A DNA stretch of 64,000 nt from Chlamydiales bacterium (GTDB taxonomy: Bacteria; Chlamydiota; Chlamydiia; Chlamydiales; JAJFMA01). The notes under the pieces are model-generated. The model made no database searches. It worked only from the letters and a program-made list of their open reading frames with translations, and was not told the DNA's origin. How positions within the stretch are numbered: position 1 is the first letter of the stretch; every line of letters starts with the position of its first letter. The position numbers and the translations under genes were made by a program. The stretch covers positions 103,219 through 167,218 of the forward strand of contig JAUXSF010000030.1 in NCBI GenBank assembly GCA_030679955.1, in the 5' to 3' direction. Shown here one piece after another: positions 8,668 through 17,458 of the stretch.

Positions 8668-11559
8668 CTAAATGGCATCGCTGGTCAATTCCACTACACC
8701 TAGCTTCATTTGCTCTTGGACGAATTCTGCCAAAGACTCCTGTTTGTTTGCTATTAAGGCCTCGCACAATTGATGAAGATGCACTTTTCCAGGATTATAC
8801 CGATTCATCTTGATTAAGCCTGCCATTAGGTCTTGCTTTTTCGCCAAAGGAATGCTTGAGTTTGCTATTTCAATAACAGTTTTTTGCATTTCCTTAGAAA
8901 AGCGAGAGCTGATGTAAAACCTGGCTAGGTACAATCCGAGCGTCTTAAACTCTCCTGCATCAAGATGATGTTTTATTAGACTGTTGATTGCGGTTAGATT
9001 AGCTTGGCGATCGACCCATAGCTTATCAACTCGCGCAATATCAAAGCTTTGATGATTAGCTAGTTTCTGAGAACATTTTTCCAAAAGAGCTAGACGAGAA
9101 AGTACAGAAAAAGGTTGCGCTTGTCGTATAGAGTCCAGGAAACTATGCGCGCCTATTTGTTCTAATGAAGCGGTTAGTAGATTCAGATGGTCTTGATAGC
9201 TTGATTCATCCTCCGCGATTTTGCTGAGCTGTATAAAATCCTCATACTTACTTAATTTCAGTTTGGCGCGATTTCCGAAGTAACGTTCCAACCGGTGAGA
9301 AGACTGTTTGATCGCATGCGAGACTGTGTAGGCCTTTGTGAGACGATAGGCCGTTAGCTTTTCTTGCTTAGTCCCTTCCGCCAGGGTCATGATCTGATGT
9401 CTAAAAAGAGCTAGATAACAGTGCAACGAACATGTTCCGTTCAGTTGCTTAGATTCAAAATCTTCTGAATCACATGAAGGATCGACCAGATGGCCTCTTC
9501 TGCCTAGCTCTTCGAAGCACACATAGACTGGATCCATTGAGGTAGCTTGGCTGCTTTCCTCTACAAACTTTTGCCAAAGTTCAACGTTTTCAAGATCCTC
9601 TAACGGCACCTCCTCAATGACTTTAAAAGTTTGGTACCGGTTGGAATTTTTCCACTGCGGGTGTTCCTGAACCAATCCACCACCAGTATTGTACATGGTT
9701 ATTTTAGCGGTTTTATCACCTTTTTCGACGAGTAACAACGCGGCGTGACCCTTAAATCCAGTAGGAACGAGCACAAATTTTTGTGACGGGTCTTTCATCC
9801 TTTCTACAATTTCTGGCGCAATTTGAGGTCGCTTGTCACTGCAAAAGCCCCATGCATCCCACAAGCAAAGGTATGCGTTTGCAACCGAGAAGTTGTTAAC
9901 AAAACGATCCATTAAGGTATTAACCATAGTGTTAGATGATAAAGAAGACGTCAGTGTCCCTGCTATTTGTTGGAGAAAGAAAGGAGTATTTACGGAAAGT
10001 CGTCCTCCATCATACTCATAACTGGTGTCAGAGGCGAGAGTTGGGCTCTTCATCCACGTTTTATCAAAAACAAGATGGTGGAAAAACTTGGTAAAAGATT
10101 TTACGGGGGTTTGCTCATTTAAATGCTTATTAATTAAAGGCAGCATCAGGTGTTGTTTGTTTTCCTTGCAGCAGAGAGTTAGCAAACTTTCCACGTCTAG
10201 AGAAAATTCACATATCCCCTTTTTCATAGTCAGCCATTCCACATTTGCATTGGCTTCGAATTCTCTCAGCCATTTGAGTGCTGTTTGATGTTGGTGTTGA
10301 AAGGCGGTCTCTACTGCTTTTAAACGGTTTTCATATAGGTCACATCCTGCATAGCCCTGCTCTCGAAGCTGACGCACGCATTTGTGCAAGTTGTCTAAAA
10401 TCGTAGGAGCACTTAAGGAAAAGAGGTCACTTTTTAGAGTAGTGTATAGAGTCTGGAACTGTCCGAAATACTCAATAATAGGGTCCTGTAAGTTTAAGTG
10501 AAGGGCTTCATTGACTATCCTTAATGCAGATTTTGCACCTTTTAGGGGTCCGAGAGGAAGTACGCCCTTTTTCCAACTTGTTTCTAAGAAAAGCAGCGTC
10601 TCTTTACCGTGCTGATTACTAGTCGCAAGTCTGTTGAAAATCTCGGTTATAAAATCCCTTTCCTGTTCCGAAAGGTCTCCCGCGGCGCCGATGGTTTTTT
10701 CTACCCATTTTTGACTTTTATTTGTGCAGGCAACTTGAAATAGGGTAGAGCCACACTCTTCTAAAATTTCTTTACTTAGATGGGATTCAAGAAATTTCTC
10801 CAGGTCCGAGCAGAAGCCGTTCTGTAGACATGTCTCTAACACCTTGGAGTAGACGCTAACGCCATCTAATTTCTGAGAAAGAATCTCCGGCTTTTGTTGT
10901 AAAAAGGCTAAGATCGTGTTTGAACCGCTATGTTTTATTAGAAGATGAAGCGGGGTAAAACCCGCTTTTGTAGCAATGGAACGGTCTGCACCTTGCGAAA
11001 GTAATGCTGTTACTAGCTCCTCATCATTATACGCGCAGGCGTAGTGAAGCGCTGTGACGTTAGAAAGATCCTTGGATTGGCAACTAGCTCCGTGTTGTAA
11101 GCATTCTAACGCTAGGCTTCTGACTGCGTAATTACGTGATTTAGCGCAGAGAAGTAGTAGATTAGCACCGTTTTCTTCGAATACATCATCCTGATTAAAT
11201 AAGGCGACTGCTGATCGCAAGTCTGGCAATTGCGCGTCTAAATCGGTAGAGGGCTTCACATTTTTTACACAGTGGATCAGCTGTAGAATTTGTCCCGCTC
11301 TTTGGATTCTAGTTATACATTCTGCCAAAGTGCTGTCTGTTTCGATATTGATGCGATGTTCGCTTTTAAAAATATGTTTAATAAGAATGTTTAATTCCTT
11401 TAAATCGACATCACTGAAAGAAAGAGAGTCATTAATTCGGTTAAAAAGCTGTTGAATTTCATCATTATCCTTGTATATCGCAGAGTCCTTTAGTTTTGCT
11501 AAATCGTCTACGAGAATCGGCCAAAAGGAGGGCTGGATTGACAGGTTTGAAACAGGCAT
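8668..11559 (-). CDS. Ankyrin-repeat protein with a candidate CE-clan (Ulp1-like) cysteine protease domain
   Basis: Residues about 131-230 contain two to three ankyrin repeats (VTALHYACAYNDEELVTALLSQGA, then FTPLHLLI). Residues about 590-725 have a segment in the order and layout of CE-clan proteases: GHAALLLV with His605, 19 residues later MYNTGGG with Asn624, then QLNGTCSLHC with Gln705 and Cys710. In Ulp1/SENP enzymes the His-Asp/Asn-Gln-Cys order is the same, Gln shapes the oxyanion hole, and the Cys follows a Q-x-N-G-x motif. The protein at 51467-52552 has the same layout with matching spacing. Chlamydial ChlaDub enzymes belong to this clan, so deubiquitinase or deSUMOylase activity in the host is plausible. 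The first 120 and last 200 residues are helical and unrecognised. Domain call is mine, not a search result. Confidence 0.6.
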   Translation of the reverse strand: MPVSNLSIQPSFWPILVDDLAKLKDSAIYKDNDEIQQLFNRINDSLSFSDVDLKELNILIKHIFKSEHRINIETDSTLAECITRIQRAGQILQLIHCVKNVKPSTDLDAQLPDLRSAVALFNQDDVFEENGANLLLLCAKSRNYAVRSLALECLQHGASCQSKDLSNVTALHYACAYNDEELVTALLSQGADRSIATKAGFTPLHLLIKHSGSNTILAFLQQKPEILSQKLDGVSVYSKVLETCLQNGFCSDLEKFLESHLSKEILEECGSTLFQVACTNKSQKWVEKTIGAAGDLSEQERDFITEIFNRLATSNQHGKETLLFLETSWKKGVLPLGPLKGAKSALRIVNEALHLNLQDPIIEYFGQFQTLYTTLKSDLFSLSAPTILDNLHKCVRQLREQGYAGCDLYENRLKAVETAFQHQHQTALKWLREFEANANVEWLTMKKGICEFSLDVESLLTLCCKENKQHLMLPLINKHLNEQTPVKSFTKFFHHLVFDKTWMKSPTLASDTSYEYDGGRLSVNTPFFLQQIAGTLTSSLSSNTMVNTLMDRFVNNFSVANAYLCLWDAWGFCSDKRPQIAPEIVERMKDPSQKFVLVPTGFKGHAALLLVEKGDKTAKITMYNTGGGLVQEHPQWKNSNRYQTFKVIEEVPLEDLENVELWQKFVEESSQATSMDPVYVCFEELGRRGHLVDPSCDSEDFESKQLNGTCSLHCYLALFRHQIMTLAEGTKQEKLTAYRLTKAYTVSHAIKQSSHRLERYFGNRAKLKLSKYEDFIQLSKIAEDESSYQDHLNLLTASLEQIGAHSFLDSIRQAQPFSVLSRLALLEKCSQKLANHQSFDIARVDKLWVDRQANLTAINSLIKHHLDAGEFKTLGLYLARFYISSRFSKEMQKTVIEIANSSIPLAKKQDLMAGLIKMNRYNPGKVHLHQLCEALIANKQESLAEFVQEQMKLGVVELTSDAI

Positions 11560-11864
11560 GAATAGAGTCTTAGTTTAAATTTTTTAATGCTATTTAGTAT
11601 GATACACTAAATAAAATTAAATTAAAACAATAAAGTATTTGAATGTTACTGCAAAATAGAAATGTCCGGGTCGCTGAATCGGAGCGATCGTTGTCCGCAT
11701 CCAAAATGGACTTTGGATTACGAAAGGAGAGAAGAAATCTCCACTTGCTTCGACTTAAAAGCGTTCTCAATATAATTATATAGTATTAAAGCTAAGGCTC
11801 TTTACGCTTTCTTAACTCATTTCATATATGATGTTAGAATAAAAAAAAGCATGGAGAGGTCTTT
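11560..11864. other. Divergent intergenic region, 305 bases
   Basis: This AT-rich stretch separates the leftward ankyrin gene from the rightward ATAD3-like operon and must hold both promoters. One good promoter for the operon is listed separately. I see no RNA gene, repeat family member or small open reading frame in it. Confidence 0.6.
11812..11840 (+). promoter_or_regulatory. Sigma-70-type promoter for the ATAD3-like operon
   Basis: TTAACT at 11812-11817 and TAGAAT at 11835-11840 are separated by 17 bases. The expected start of transcription is near 11847, then a GGAGAGG ribosome site at 11852-11858 and the GTG start at 11865, leaving a short leader. Confidence 0.5.
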
Positions 11865-13892
11865 GTGGAATATGTGGGTGGTGCGCTTTCGTTGGGCTGG
11901 TCGGCGTTAAGCACTGGCGTGGACTTGGGTGTTTGGGCGGTAGGTTATGGATCAAATAGTAATACAGTTGCCGGCCCTTGCGATATCTATAGCCGTCTCA
12001 ATCCACATTATTACCTATGTCAAATAACTCCTACTGGAATTGCGCCAGCATTGTCTGATCTAATTGCTCAGGTAGCTATTGGGACATTTGAGAAGCTCGG
12101 AGAAGCTGTAGATCAAGGAAAGTTAAAAATAGACCCATCAAAATGGTTCGAAGGTTTGGGAGGCGCTGCAAATAAAAGTGGTGTAGGGTTAATAGATGGC
12201 TTGAATATTCCAGGACTTTTTGATCGTGTTTTCCAAGACTTGGGGGATGTTTCTTCAAGGCTGCGCGCCGTGGCGTATAAAGAGATGGATGGTCTAGTAG
12301 TAGATATTCAAAATCTCTTTGGCAGTGCTGTCCGCGGTACGGTTTTTCGTGTACTTCCTTGGGTAGCTATAGGTACAGCGCTTACAGTAGGTACTCCGCT
12401 TACGGTACTGTACCTGTATCGCAAGGCTGTTTATAATATTGGTCGACCTACTTTGGCCTCTGAAGTCCGTAAAACAGGTTTGGTACATAAAATTGCAGGA
12501 AAAGTATCTACTGTTACCAAATTTGTTTTCAAAAAGGCGATTCCCACAAGTATTTTGACGAGCGTAGTATTAGCTGCCGGCATCTGTTTAGAGAATAATA
12601 AATCCTTTTTAGAAAGAAACTTCCCATCAGGCGATTTTGCGGATGCCTTATGGTTTACAAAGAACTTGTTTGGGCCGAGAGCGCTGCAAGATACCGCCAT
12701 AGCAACCGCCGCTATTAGCGCAGCCGGGTTGGTTGCCTTTGATGCATTTAAAGCTTTAATTAGAAAGAGGCCGTTTAAAACCGAAGTTATCTTTGCTCCA
12801 AAGATTACTCAAAAAGTAGAAGATATCGCCGATGCCACCTGCAATTTAATGAAAAATGGTGGTTTTTTTCAAAACGTACTCTTTTACGGGCCTGGTGGAA
12901 CAGGTAAAACCGAACTAGCCCGAAAGATTGCCGAACGCTCAAATATGGATTTTATCATGATCTCCGGGGGAGATCTAGCTAAGTATATTGGCTTAGGCAC
13001 CCATGTGACTGTAGTAAATGAGCTATTTGATAAAATCACAAGGCCTACGGTCTTGTTCATTGATGAATTTGAGAATTTAGCCAAGAGAAGGCAAGACCTT
13101 GACCGTTCGCAACTACATGAGGTGTTAAATGCTTTCTTAAGCCGCACAGGTACCCCGAGCAAGAAAGTCATGATTGTAGCGGCGACTAACCTTGAAGAGA
13201 CGATTGATAGCGCAGTTCTCAGCCGTATGGATCACAAAATCTTTATCGGTCCCCCTGGAGTTGAAGAAAGACGAAAAATTCAAGACATGTACCTAAAACA
13301 GTTTTTCCCAAACAGCAAAGAGCGCGCCCTCTATTTCGACAGCATTATGATGACTAAATTGCTCTATCAGACTGAAGGATTAACTGGTCGAGCATTATTT
13401 AAACTGTTTAATATGCTTGCTCAAAAGAAATACTCCATGAATAAGGGTGCCTTTACACCTGAAGTCATTCAGGAATGTGTAAGTTCTTTTGTAGATCAGG
13501 AACTAAAAAATCTTCCGATCTTACAGCGTGTTGTTCGTGCAGCGAAGCTATTTGTAGCCTATTCATTTGAAATGCAAAGCAATCTTGCTAATCAAACACG
13601 AGAGCGTTTAAACCCAAAGACTCCACCTGTTAAGCTGTCCTGGTATGATCGAACAATTGGTAGATTTAAAAAGCAAAAGGCTTCTCCTATTGAGCTCTCT
13701 TGGTATGAGCGAGCAACAAGCAGATTTAAGAAGCCACAGACTCCACCTGTAAAACTCTCCTGGCCTACTCGAGCAATACACAGGTTAAAGAGGCAAAAGA
13801 CTCCTCCTACTGAGCTCTCTTGGCATGCTCGAGCAAAAGACTGGTTGACGACAGCACCATCAAAAATCTTGGGGACTGGAGTTAAAAAATGA
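11865..13892 (+). CDS. Membrane-anchored AAA+ ATPase resembling mitochondrial ATAD3
   Basis: A GTG start is fixed by a GGAGAGG ribosome site 6 bases upstream. Residues about 160-305 hold three hydrophobic segments, so the ATPase is probably membrane-bound. The AAA+ module follows: Walker A GPGGTGKT at 342-349, Walker B LFIDEF at 397-402, sensor-1 AATN ending at Asn442, and an arginine in LSRMD at 454. LNAFLSRTGTPSKKVMIVAATN matches the ATAD3 block LNAFLYRTGQ-S-K-M-V-ASN, and MISGGDLAKY matches ATAD3's MTGGDVAP. Residues 585-664 are four tandem 20-residue repeats of the type KTPPVKLSWYDRTIGRFKKQ, basic and Trp-containing. The stop overlaps the next start by four bases (ATGA). Role unknown; remodelling of membrane complexes is inferred from the family. 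Confidence 0.75.
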   Translation: MEYVGGALSLGWSALSTGVDLGVWAVGYGSNSNTVAGPCDIYSRLNPHYYLCQITPTGIAPALSDLIAQVAIGTFEKLGEAVDQGKLKIDPSKWFEGLGGAANKSGVGLIDGLNIPGLFDRVFQDLGDVSSRLRAVAYKEMDGLVVDIQNLFGSAVRGTVFRVLPWVAIGTALTVGTPLTVLYLYRKAVYNIGRPTLASEVRKTGLVHKIAGKVSTVTKFVFKKAIPTSILTSVVLAAGICLENNKSFLERNFPSGDFADALWFTKNLFGPRALQDTAIATAAISAAGLVAFDAFKALIRKRPFKTEVIFAPKITQKVEDIADATCNLMKNGGFFQNVLFYGPGGTGKTELARKIAERSNMDFIMISGGDLAKYIGLGTHVTVVNELFDKITRPTVLFIDEFENLAKRRQDLDRSQLHEVLNAFLSRTGTPSKKVMIVAATNLEETIDSAVLSRMDHKIFIGPPGVEERRKIQDMYLKQFFPNSKERALYFDSIMMTKLLYQTEGLTGRALFKLFNMLAQKKYSMNKGAFTPEVIQECVSSFVDQELKNLPILQRVVRAAKLFVAYSFEMQSNLANQTRERLNPKTPPVKLSWYDRTIGRFKKQKASPIELSWYERATSRFKKPQTPPVKLSWPTRAIHRLKRQKTPPTELSWHARAKDWLTTAPSKILGTGVKK

Positions 13893-15748
13893 TCCAGTCT
13901 AACCCAACGATGATAGACCTAAACTTATGCAGTAAACCACTGCATAAGCTTGAGAGTGCCTGCAAAACCGATTCTATTTTAAAACGTCGATTACCGCTTG
14001 CGGAGGTTATCATTACCGATTTAGGTAATGCTATCGCACATGCAATCTTGGCAATCGTGGGGACTCCACTATGCGTACTTATAGGCTGCAATGTACGCCA
14101 GGTGCTTAGGGCATCAAAAACACACGCTTCGCTCTCTTTATCCAGTGCAGCTGCTTTTTGTGCTAGCGTCCCTGCCATTGTTAAGCCTCACCTTGCACTT
14201 AACGCACATGAATATTTGAACTTGTTTAAAAGGACAGAAGAGCCAAAAAGTTGGACGCAAAAGCATAGCATCAAGGTAAAAAATATTTTATCTAACAAAA
14301 AAGTACTTACAGCGGTTCTCCTTACAGGTATCGCAGCTGGCGTTGCGGCTTATAAATATCAGGCCCAACTTTTGCCTCCACCAAATGAGTTTCAACCACC
14401 ACTACCTGAGCCTGATCCTAAGGTTTGGAATATTCTAATTGGTACACAAGTGACCTTGGCCGCTTATGGCGCCCTGAGCTTTTTCTGTCCGAAAATGATG
14501 GCTCCAGTCCATAAGGTGGTAAAAGTTACATCTTGCGCTATAGGCGTGCCTTTATTCAAAGGCACTGTTCTCGCTCTTAAGGCATTAAAAGTAGTCCTAT
14601 GTTCTTCAGCCAACGTAGTATCCTTTTTCGCTTTACCTGTTTTGCGTGGAGTTGGCGTGTGTTTGAAGGGGCTCGGCAGAGTGCTGCAACCAGTAGTGTA
14701 TGCAGTTGCTAAATTGGCTTGGTCAGTTCTGACAAATCTTGCTAGTTTTTCCGGCACTTGTCTCCATAAATTGGCGGTGACCAGCTATCACATTGCGTCT
14801 GGAATTGCTAAAGTAGTTAAGCCTATTCTGGTTGGCATGTCGAATCTTGTAAGGGATGGTATTTGGCCTGTGGTGAGATTAGCGTTAAAAGGTTTAGGTA
14901 CCCTTGCAAGTTTCTTAACAAGGAAAGTTGTAGTATTATTGGGTGAAGCTGCTCACTTCTTTAGCAATATGTGGCCCACAGTTAGACGTGTCTTACAAGG
15001 TTTAGGGAGAGCTATAGGTTCCATTGTAAGTTTTTCTACGAAGAGAGTGGTTAAGATATTGCGTGAGGCTTATAACCTCTTTAGGGGCAATATGTGGCCT
15101 GCTGTCAGTCTTGCCTTACGAGGTTTAGGGAGAGCTATAGGTTCCTTTGTAAGTTTTTCTGCAAGGAGAGTGATTGAAGTATTAGGTGAGGCTTCTAACC
15201 TATTTAGGGTCAATATTTGGCCTGCAGTCAGGGAGGCCTTAGAAGGTTTAGGGAGAGCTACAGGTTCACTTGCAAGTTTTGTTGCGAGGAGAGGAGTGGA
15301 ATTAATGAGAGGCGCCTCTAACCTATTTATTACCACTATTTTGCCTGTAGTTAGGTCTGCATTAACAGGCTTAGGTACCTTCTTAACCGGTAGAGGGGTA
15401 GAGTTATTGCGTAATGCTTTTGCTTTTTTTGAGGGTCATATTTTGCCTGCAATGACATCTGCGTTGAAAACCATAAGTGTGTTTGCTTTGAAACAGCTTG
15501 GAAACTTAGCAATCTTTGCAGGTAAAGTTTTTGCAGCAATTTCTTGGGGCGTTGTTAAGAATGCAGCGCTTTTGACCGCAAGCATGGTTTGGGCTGTAAC
15601 GAAACCCATATTAAAGAGTATCGCTACATATGCCTGGAATTTAATTGCGACAGTGCCAACATATAGCTGGAATTTAGTCACGGCACTGCCCACACATAGC
15701 TGGAATTTAATTGCGAACCAATTACCCGCACGATTTCAACGGGTGTGA
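13889..15748 (+). CDS. Helical-repeat membrane protein, operon partner of the ATAD3-like ATPase
   Basis: This 619-residue protein is translationally coupled to the ATPase (ATGA overlap). It has several hydrophobic segments in the first 400 residues. Residues about 325-550 are six tandem repeats of roughly 41 residues, built on WPAVRxALxGLGRAIGS, then FSxRRVVEVLxEAxNLF and an N-I/M junction. These resemble amphipathic helical hairpins with Arg pairs. The extreme C-terminus has a second repeat, three copies of about 13 residues built on TYSWNLI. I do not recognise a family. Repeat DNA is well conserved between copies 2-4, which points to recent expansion. Long amphipathic repeats in chlamydiae are often inclusion-membrane or secreted proteins; that is only an inference here. 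Confidence 0.7.
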   Translation: MIQSNPTMIDLNLCSKPLHKLESACKTDSILKRRLPLAEVIITDLGNAIAHAILAIVGTPLCVLIGCNVRQVLRASKTHASLSLSSAAAFCASVPAIVKPHLALNAHEYLNLFKRTEEPKSWTQKHSIKVKNILSNKKVLTAVLLTGIAAGVAAYKYQAQLLPPPNEFQPPLPEPDPKVWNILIGTQVTLAAYGALSFFCPKMMAPVHKVVKVTSCAIGVPLFKGTVLALKALKVVLCSSANVVSFFALPVLRGVGVCLKGLGRVLQPVVYAVAKLAWSVLTNLASFSGTCLHKLAVTSYHIASGIAKVVKPILVGMSNLVRDGIWPVVRLALKGLGTLASFLTRKVVVLLGEAAHFFSNMWPTVRRVLQGLGRAIGSIVSFSTKRVVKILREAYNLFRGNMWPAVSLALRGLGRAIGSFVSFSARRVIEVLGEASNLFRVNIWPAVREALEGLGRATGSLASFVARRGVELMRGASNLFITTILPVVRSALTGLGTFLTGRGVELLRNAFAFFEGHILPAMTSALKTISVFALKQLGNLAIFAGKVFAAISWGVVKNAALLTASMVWAVTKPILKSIATYAWNLIATVPTYSWNLVTALPTHSWNLIANQLPARFQRV

Positions 15749-15809
15749 TATATGAACTCCTGCAAGAGACGTAAAATCCCTTATCGGTTAGCGTTGCCAT
15801 CTCCTTCTC

Positions 15810-16190
15810 TATGGTAGCTTGGATGATGTTCTGCAGCTAATCGCAGAGCGATGTAAGTGTGATAGCCCCATGTGAAGGACGACGCGTAGCGGTGGCCGAA
15901 CGTGGGGGAAATTGCACCCAGTAGTTTGAGCCGCGGTAGCGGCGAAAGACCCTATCCTGATATATCTTACGCCGCTGTGCGGCTGGAATGTTTTTGGCGC
16001 TTTTCCCCACGTTCGAACGCCGCTACGCGTCGTCCTTCACATGGGGCTATCACACTTTACATCGCTTCGCGATTAGCTGCAAAGCACTTTTCACATACTC
16101 CACAGAGCTAATGCGAGTCGCAAATGGTTTATAATTAAATTGCTAGGACTCATTTTTCATAATTAGGTTGATGCGTATGAGCTGGGCAGG
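15810..16190. mobile_element. MITE-like palindromic element (copy 2), longer arms
   Basis: Bases 15833-15907 are nearly the full reverse complement of 16005-16080, giving a possible stem of about 75 bp with a 97-base centre that has its own short GC-rich hairpins. The arms match the inner palindrome of the element at 8099-8422. The right end (16151-16180, TTTTTCATAATTAGGTTG and on) matches that element's right terminal repeat; the left terminal repeat is missing, replaced by a stretch (about 15795-15830) that matches the other copy's right interior. No open reading frame is credible here. Confidence 0.6.
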
Positions 16191-16400
16191 ATCGCTGCGC
16201 GGCAAGATATAGGCAGGATTTTAAAAATCTCATACGCCAATATTATGAAATTTGAGCCGAAAATAACTGTAATTCAGCAAAGTGCGCATGATAGATTTGT
16301 TGAAGAGTGCTCTGCAGTTAATGCTGCATTGTACACTTCATCTTTTAAGATGCACTAAAGAAAGACATTAACATATGTTGTTGCGGCTGATGTGCTAAGA

Positions 16401-16466
16401 AAAAAAGAGAACGGAAGAGGTAGGATTCGAACCCACGGTACCTTGCGGTACTTCTGTTTTCAAGAC
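16401..16466 (-). repeat. Duplicated 3' half of tRNA-Ser (66-bp direct repeat)
   Basis: These 66 bases are identical to 18666-18731, which covers 11 bases beyond the 3' end of tRNA-Ser and its 3' half up to the anticodon stem. To the right of this copy the sequence stops resembling a tRNA. Flanking DNA to the left (16325-16400) is about three-quarters alike to 18590-18665. The pair brackets the HicAB region and looks like the attachment-site scar of an integrated element. Confidence 0.75.
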
Positions 16467-16651
16467 CGAGCTATTTCTATACTATCCAACACCATCCAAA
16501 ACGTAACAACAGAAAAATCAGAGAGTTACGAACTGCTCAATTATTGACTGCTATTGCTACTTGCTGCTGTCTGACGTCCAATATAGTGACATGTGAGTGA
16601 CGCGAATGTCAATAAGATGTAGCTAGTCCCGAAGAATCCATCGTTGCATAG

Positions 16652-16671
16652 TGATATCATATATGATATCA
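16652..16671. promoter_or_regulatory. Perfect 20-bp palindromic operator at the hicAB start
   Basis: TGATATCATATATGATATCA is a perfect palindrome ending 7 bases before the hicA ATG. HicB antitoxins repress their own operon by binding palindromes with a dimeric DNA-binding domain, so this is the likely operator. No Shine-Dalgarno sequence fits between it and the ATG. Confidence 0.7.
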
Positions 16672-16678
16672 TTAAAGT

Positions 16679-16909
16679 ATGAGTAAGTTAGAGAAGTTGG
16701 TTGCAAAAATCCTTAATGGGCAGGCAGTTTCCTATCAGGAGGCTGAGACGCTCCTTTTACGGTTAGGGTTTGATGTCGAGGTAACGGGATCACATCATGT
16801 ATTCCGAAAGCAAGGATACTATAGAAACGTGTCGATTAAGAGGAGGCCGCAGCTACTTGCCTATCAGATTAGGGACTTACAGGAGGTGTTGAGAGATCAT
16901 GACTACTAA
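16679..16909 (+). CDS. hicA: HicA-family mRNA interferase toxin
   Basis: A 76-residue protein with the HicA double-stranded-RNA-binding-like fold signature. The family's catalytic His lies in the GSHHVFRK motif (His39/His40), followed by the basic strand NVSIKRRPQL. HicA toxins cut mRNA and halt translation until HicB neutralises them. The gene overlaps hicB by 11 bases, and toxin-first order is the usual one. Lys, Arg and Gln at the C-terminus (YQIRDLQEVLRDHDY) match the last helix of the family. Confidence 0.85.
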   Translation: MSKLEKLVAKILNGQAVSYQEAETLLLRLGFDVEVTGSHHVFRKQGYYRNVSIKRRPQLLAYQIRDLQEVLRDHDY

Positions 16910-17282
16910 GAAGAAATTAGATTATTACCTTAATTTAAAGTGGTCCTACACCATCGAGGAAGAGGACGTTGAAGGTAAGCGTATTTTTATCATTCGGGTT
17001 AATGAATTGCCCGGTGTCTGTACAGATGCAGAAACTGTGGAAGAAGGAATGCGAGAGATTAGGGATGCCATTAGCGCAGCAGTTAAGCTCTATCTCAAGC
17101 AAGGTGAACCTATTCCTGAACCCATCGACAAAGAGCAATTTAAGGGGCAAATAGCTTACCGTACAAGTAGAGAGCGCCATTATCTTCTTGCCAGAGCTGC
17201 CAAACAACAGCATAAATCTCTCAGTAAGACTCTTGATATTGTCGTGGATGCTGGGCTTCGCCAACTACGCTTAAATGCTTAA
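16899..17282 (+). CDS. hicB: HicB-family antitoxin
   Basis: A 127-residue protein with the partial RNase H-like HicB domain: YTIEEED, then FIIRVNELPGVCTDAETVEEG, the strand and turn that face the toxin. The C-terminal part from about residue 80 (HYLLARAAKQQHKSLSKTLDIVVDAGLRQL) resembles the helical DNA-binding tail of HicB proteins. It should neutralise HicA and repress the operon through the palindrome at 16652-16671. The pair sits between tRNA-Ser repeats with no integrase, so it may stabilise the segment by addiction; that is inference. Confidence 0.85.
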   Translation: MTTKKKLDYYLNLKWSYTIEEEDVEGKRIFIIRVNELPGVCTDAETVEEGMREIRDAISAAVKLYLKQGEPIPEPIDKEQFKGQIAYRTSRERHYLLARAAKQQHKSLSKTLDIVVDAGLRQLRLNA

Positions 17283-17458
17283 GCAGCAAAAGGGTTGAAA
17301 GTCGAGCGCTCTCTTTCTGTGTTTTTGTGAGGCTGCTGGTCGTATTGAACTCTACCAAAACAGCCACAACAGCCTCACCTTGTTGTCTAGACTCTAAATT
17401 ACAAGCCTGAGTATCTTGTATACTTTGCCGATTTGTAAGGGCGGATAGGTATACCTCG

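Noticed and set aside
8476..8703. 75-residue open reading frame with P450 similarity as an intact gene
   Set aside because: Only about 23 residues match the P450 paralogue; the rest is unrelated and the haem loop is missing, so I list a remnant and not a gene.
15902..16111. 69-residue open reading frame in the palindromic region
   Set aside because: It lies wholly inside the MITE-like element with hairpin-driven sequence and no ribosome site.
16401..16500. A second tRNA-Ser gene
   Set aside because: Only the 3' half is present; no acceptor 5' strand, D-arm or full anticodon arm can be formed.
17327..17378. Terminator formed by GTGAGGCTG/CAGCCTCAC after hicB
   Set aside because: The loop is over 30 bases and no T-run follows, so it is too weak to call.
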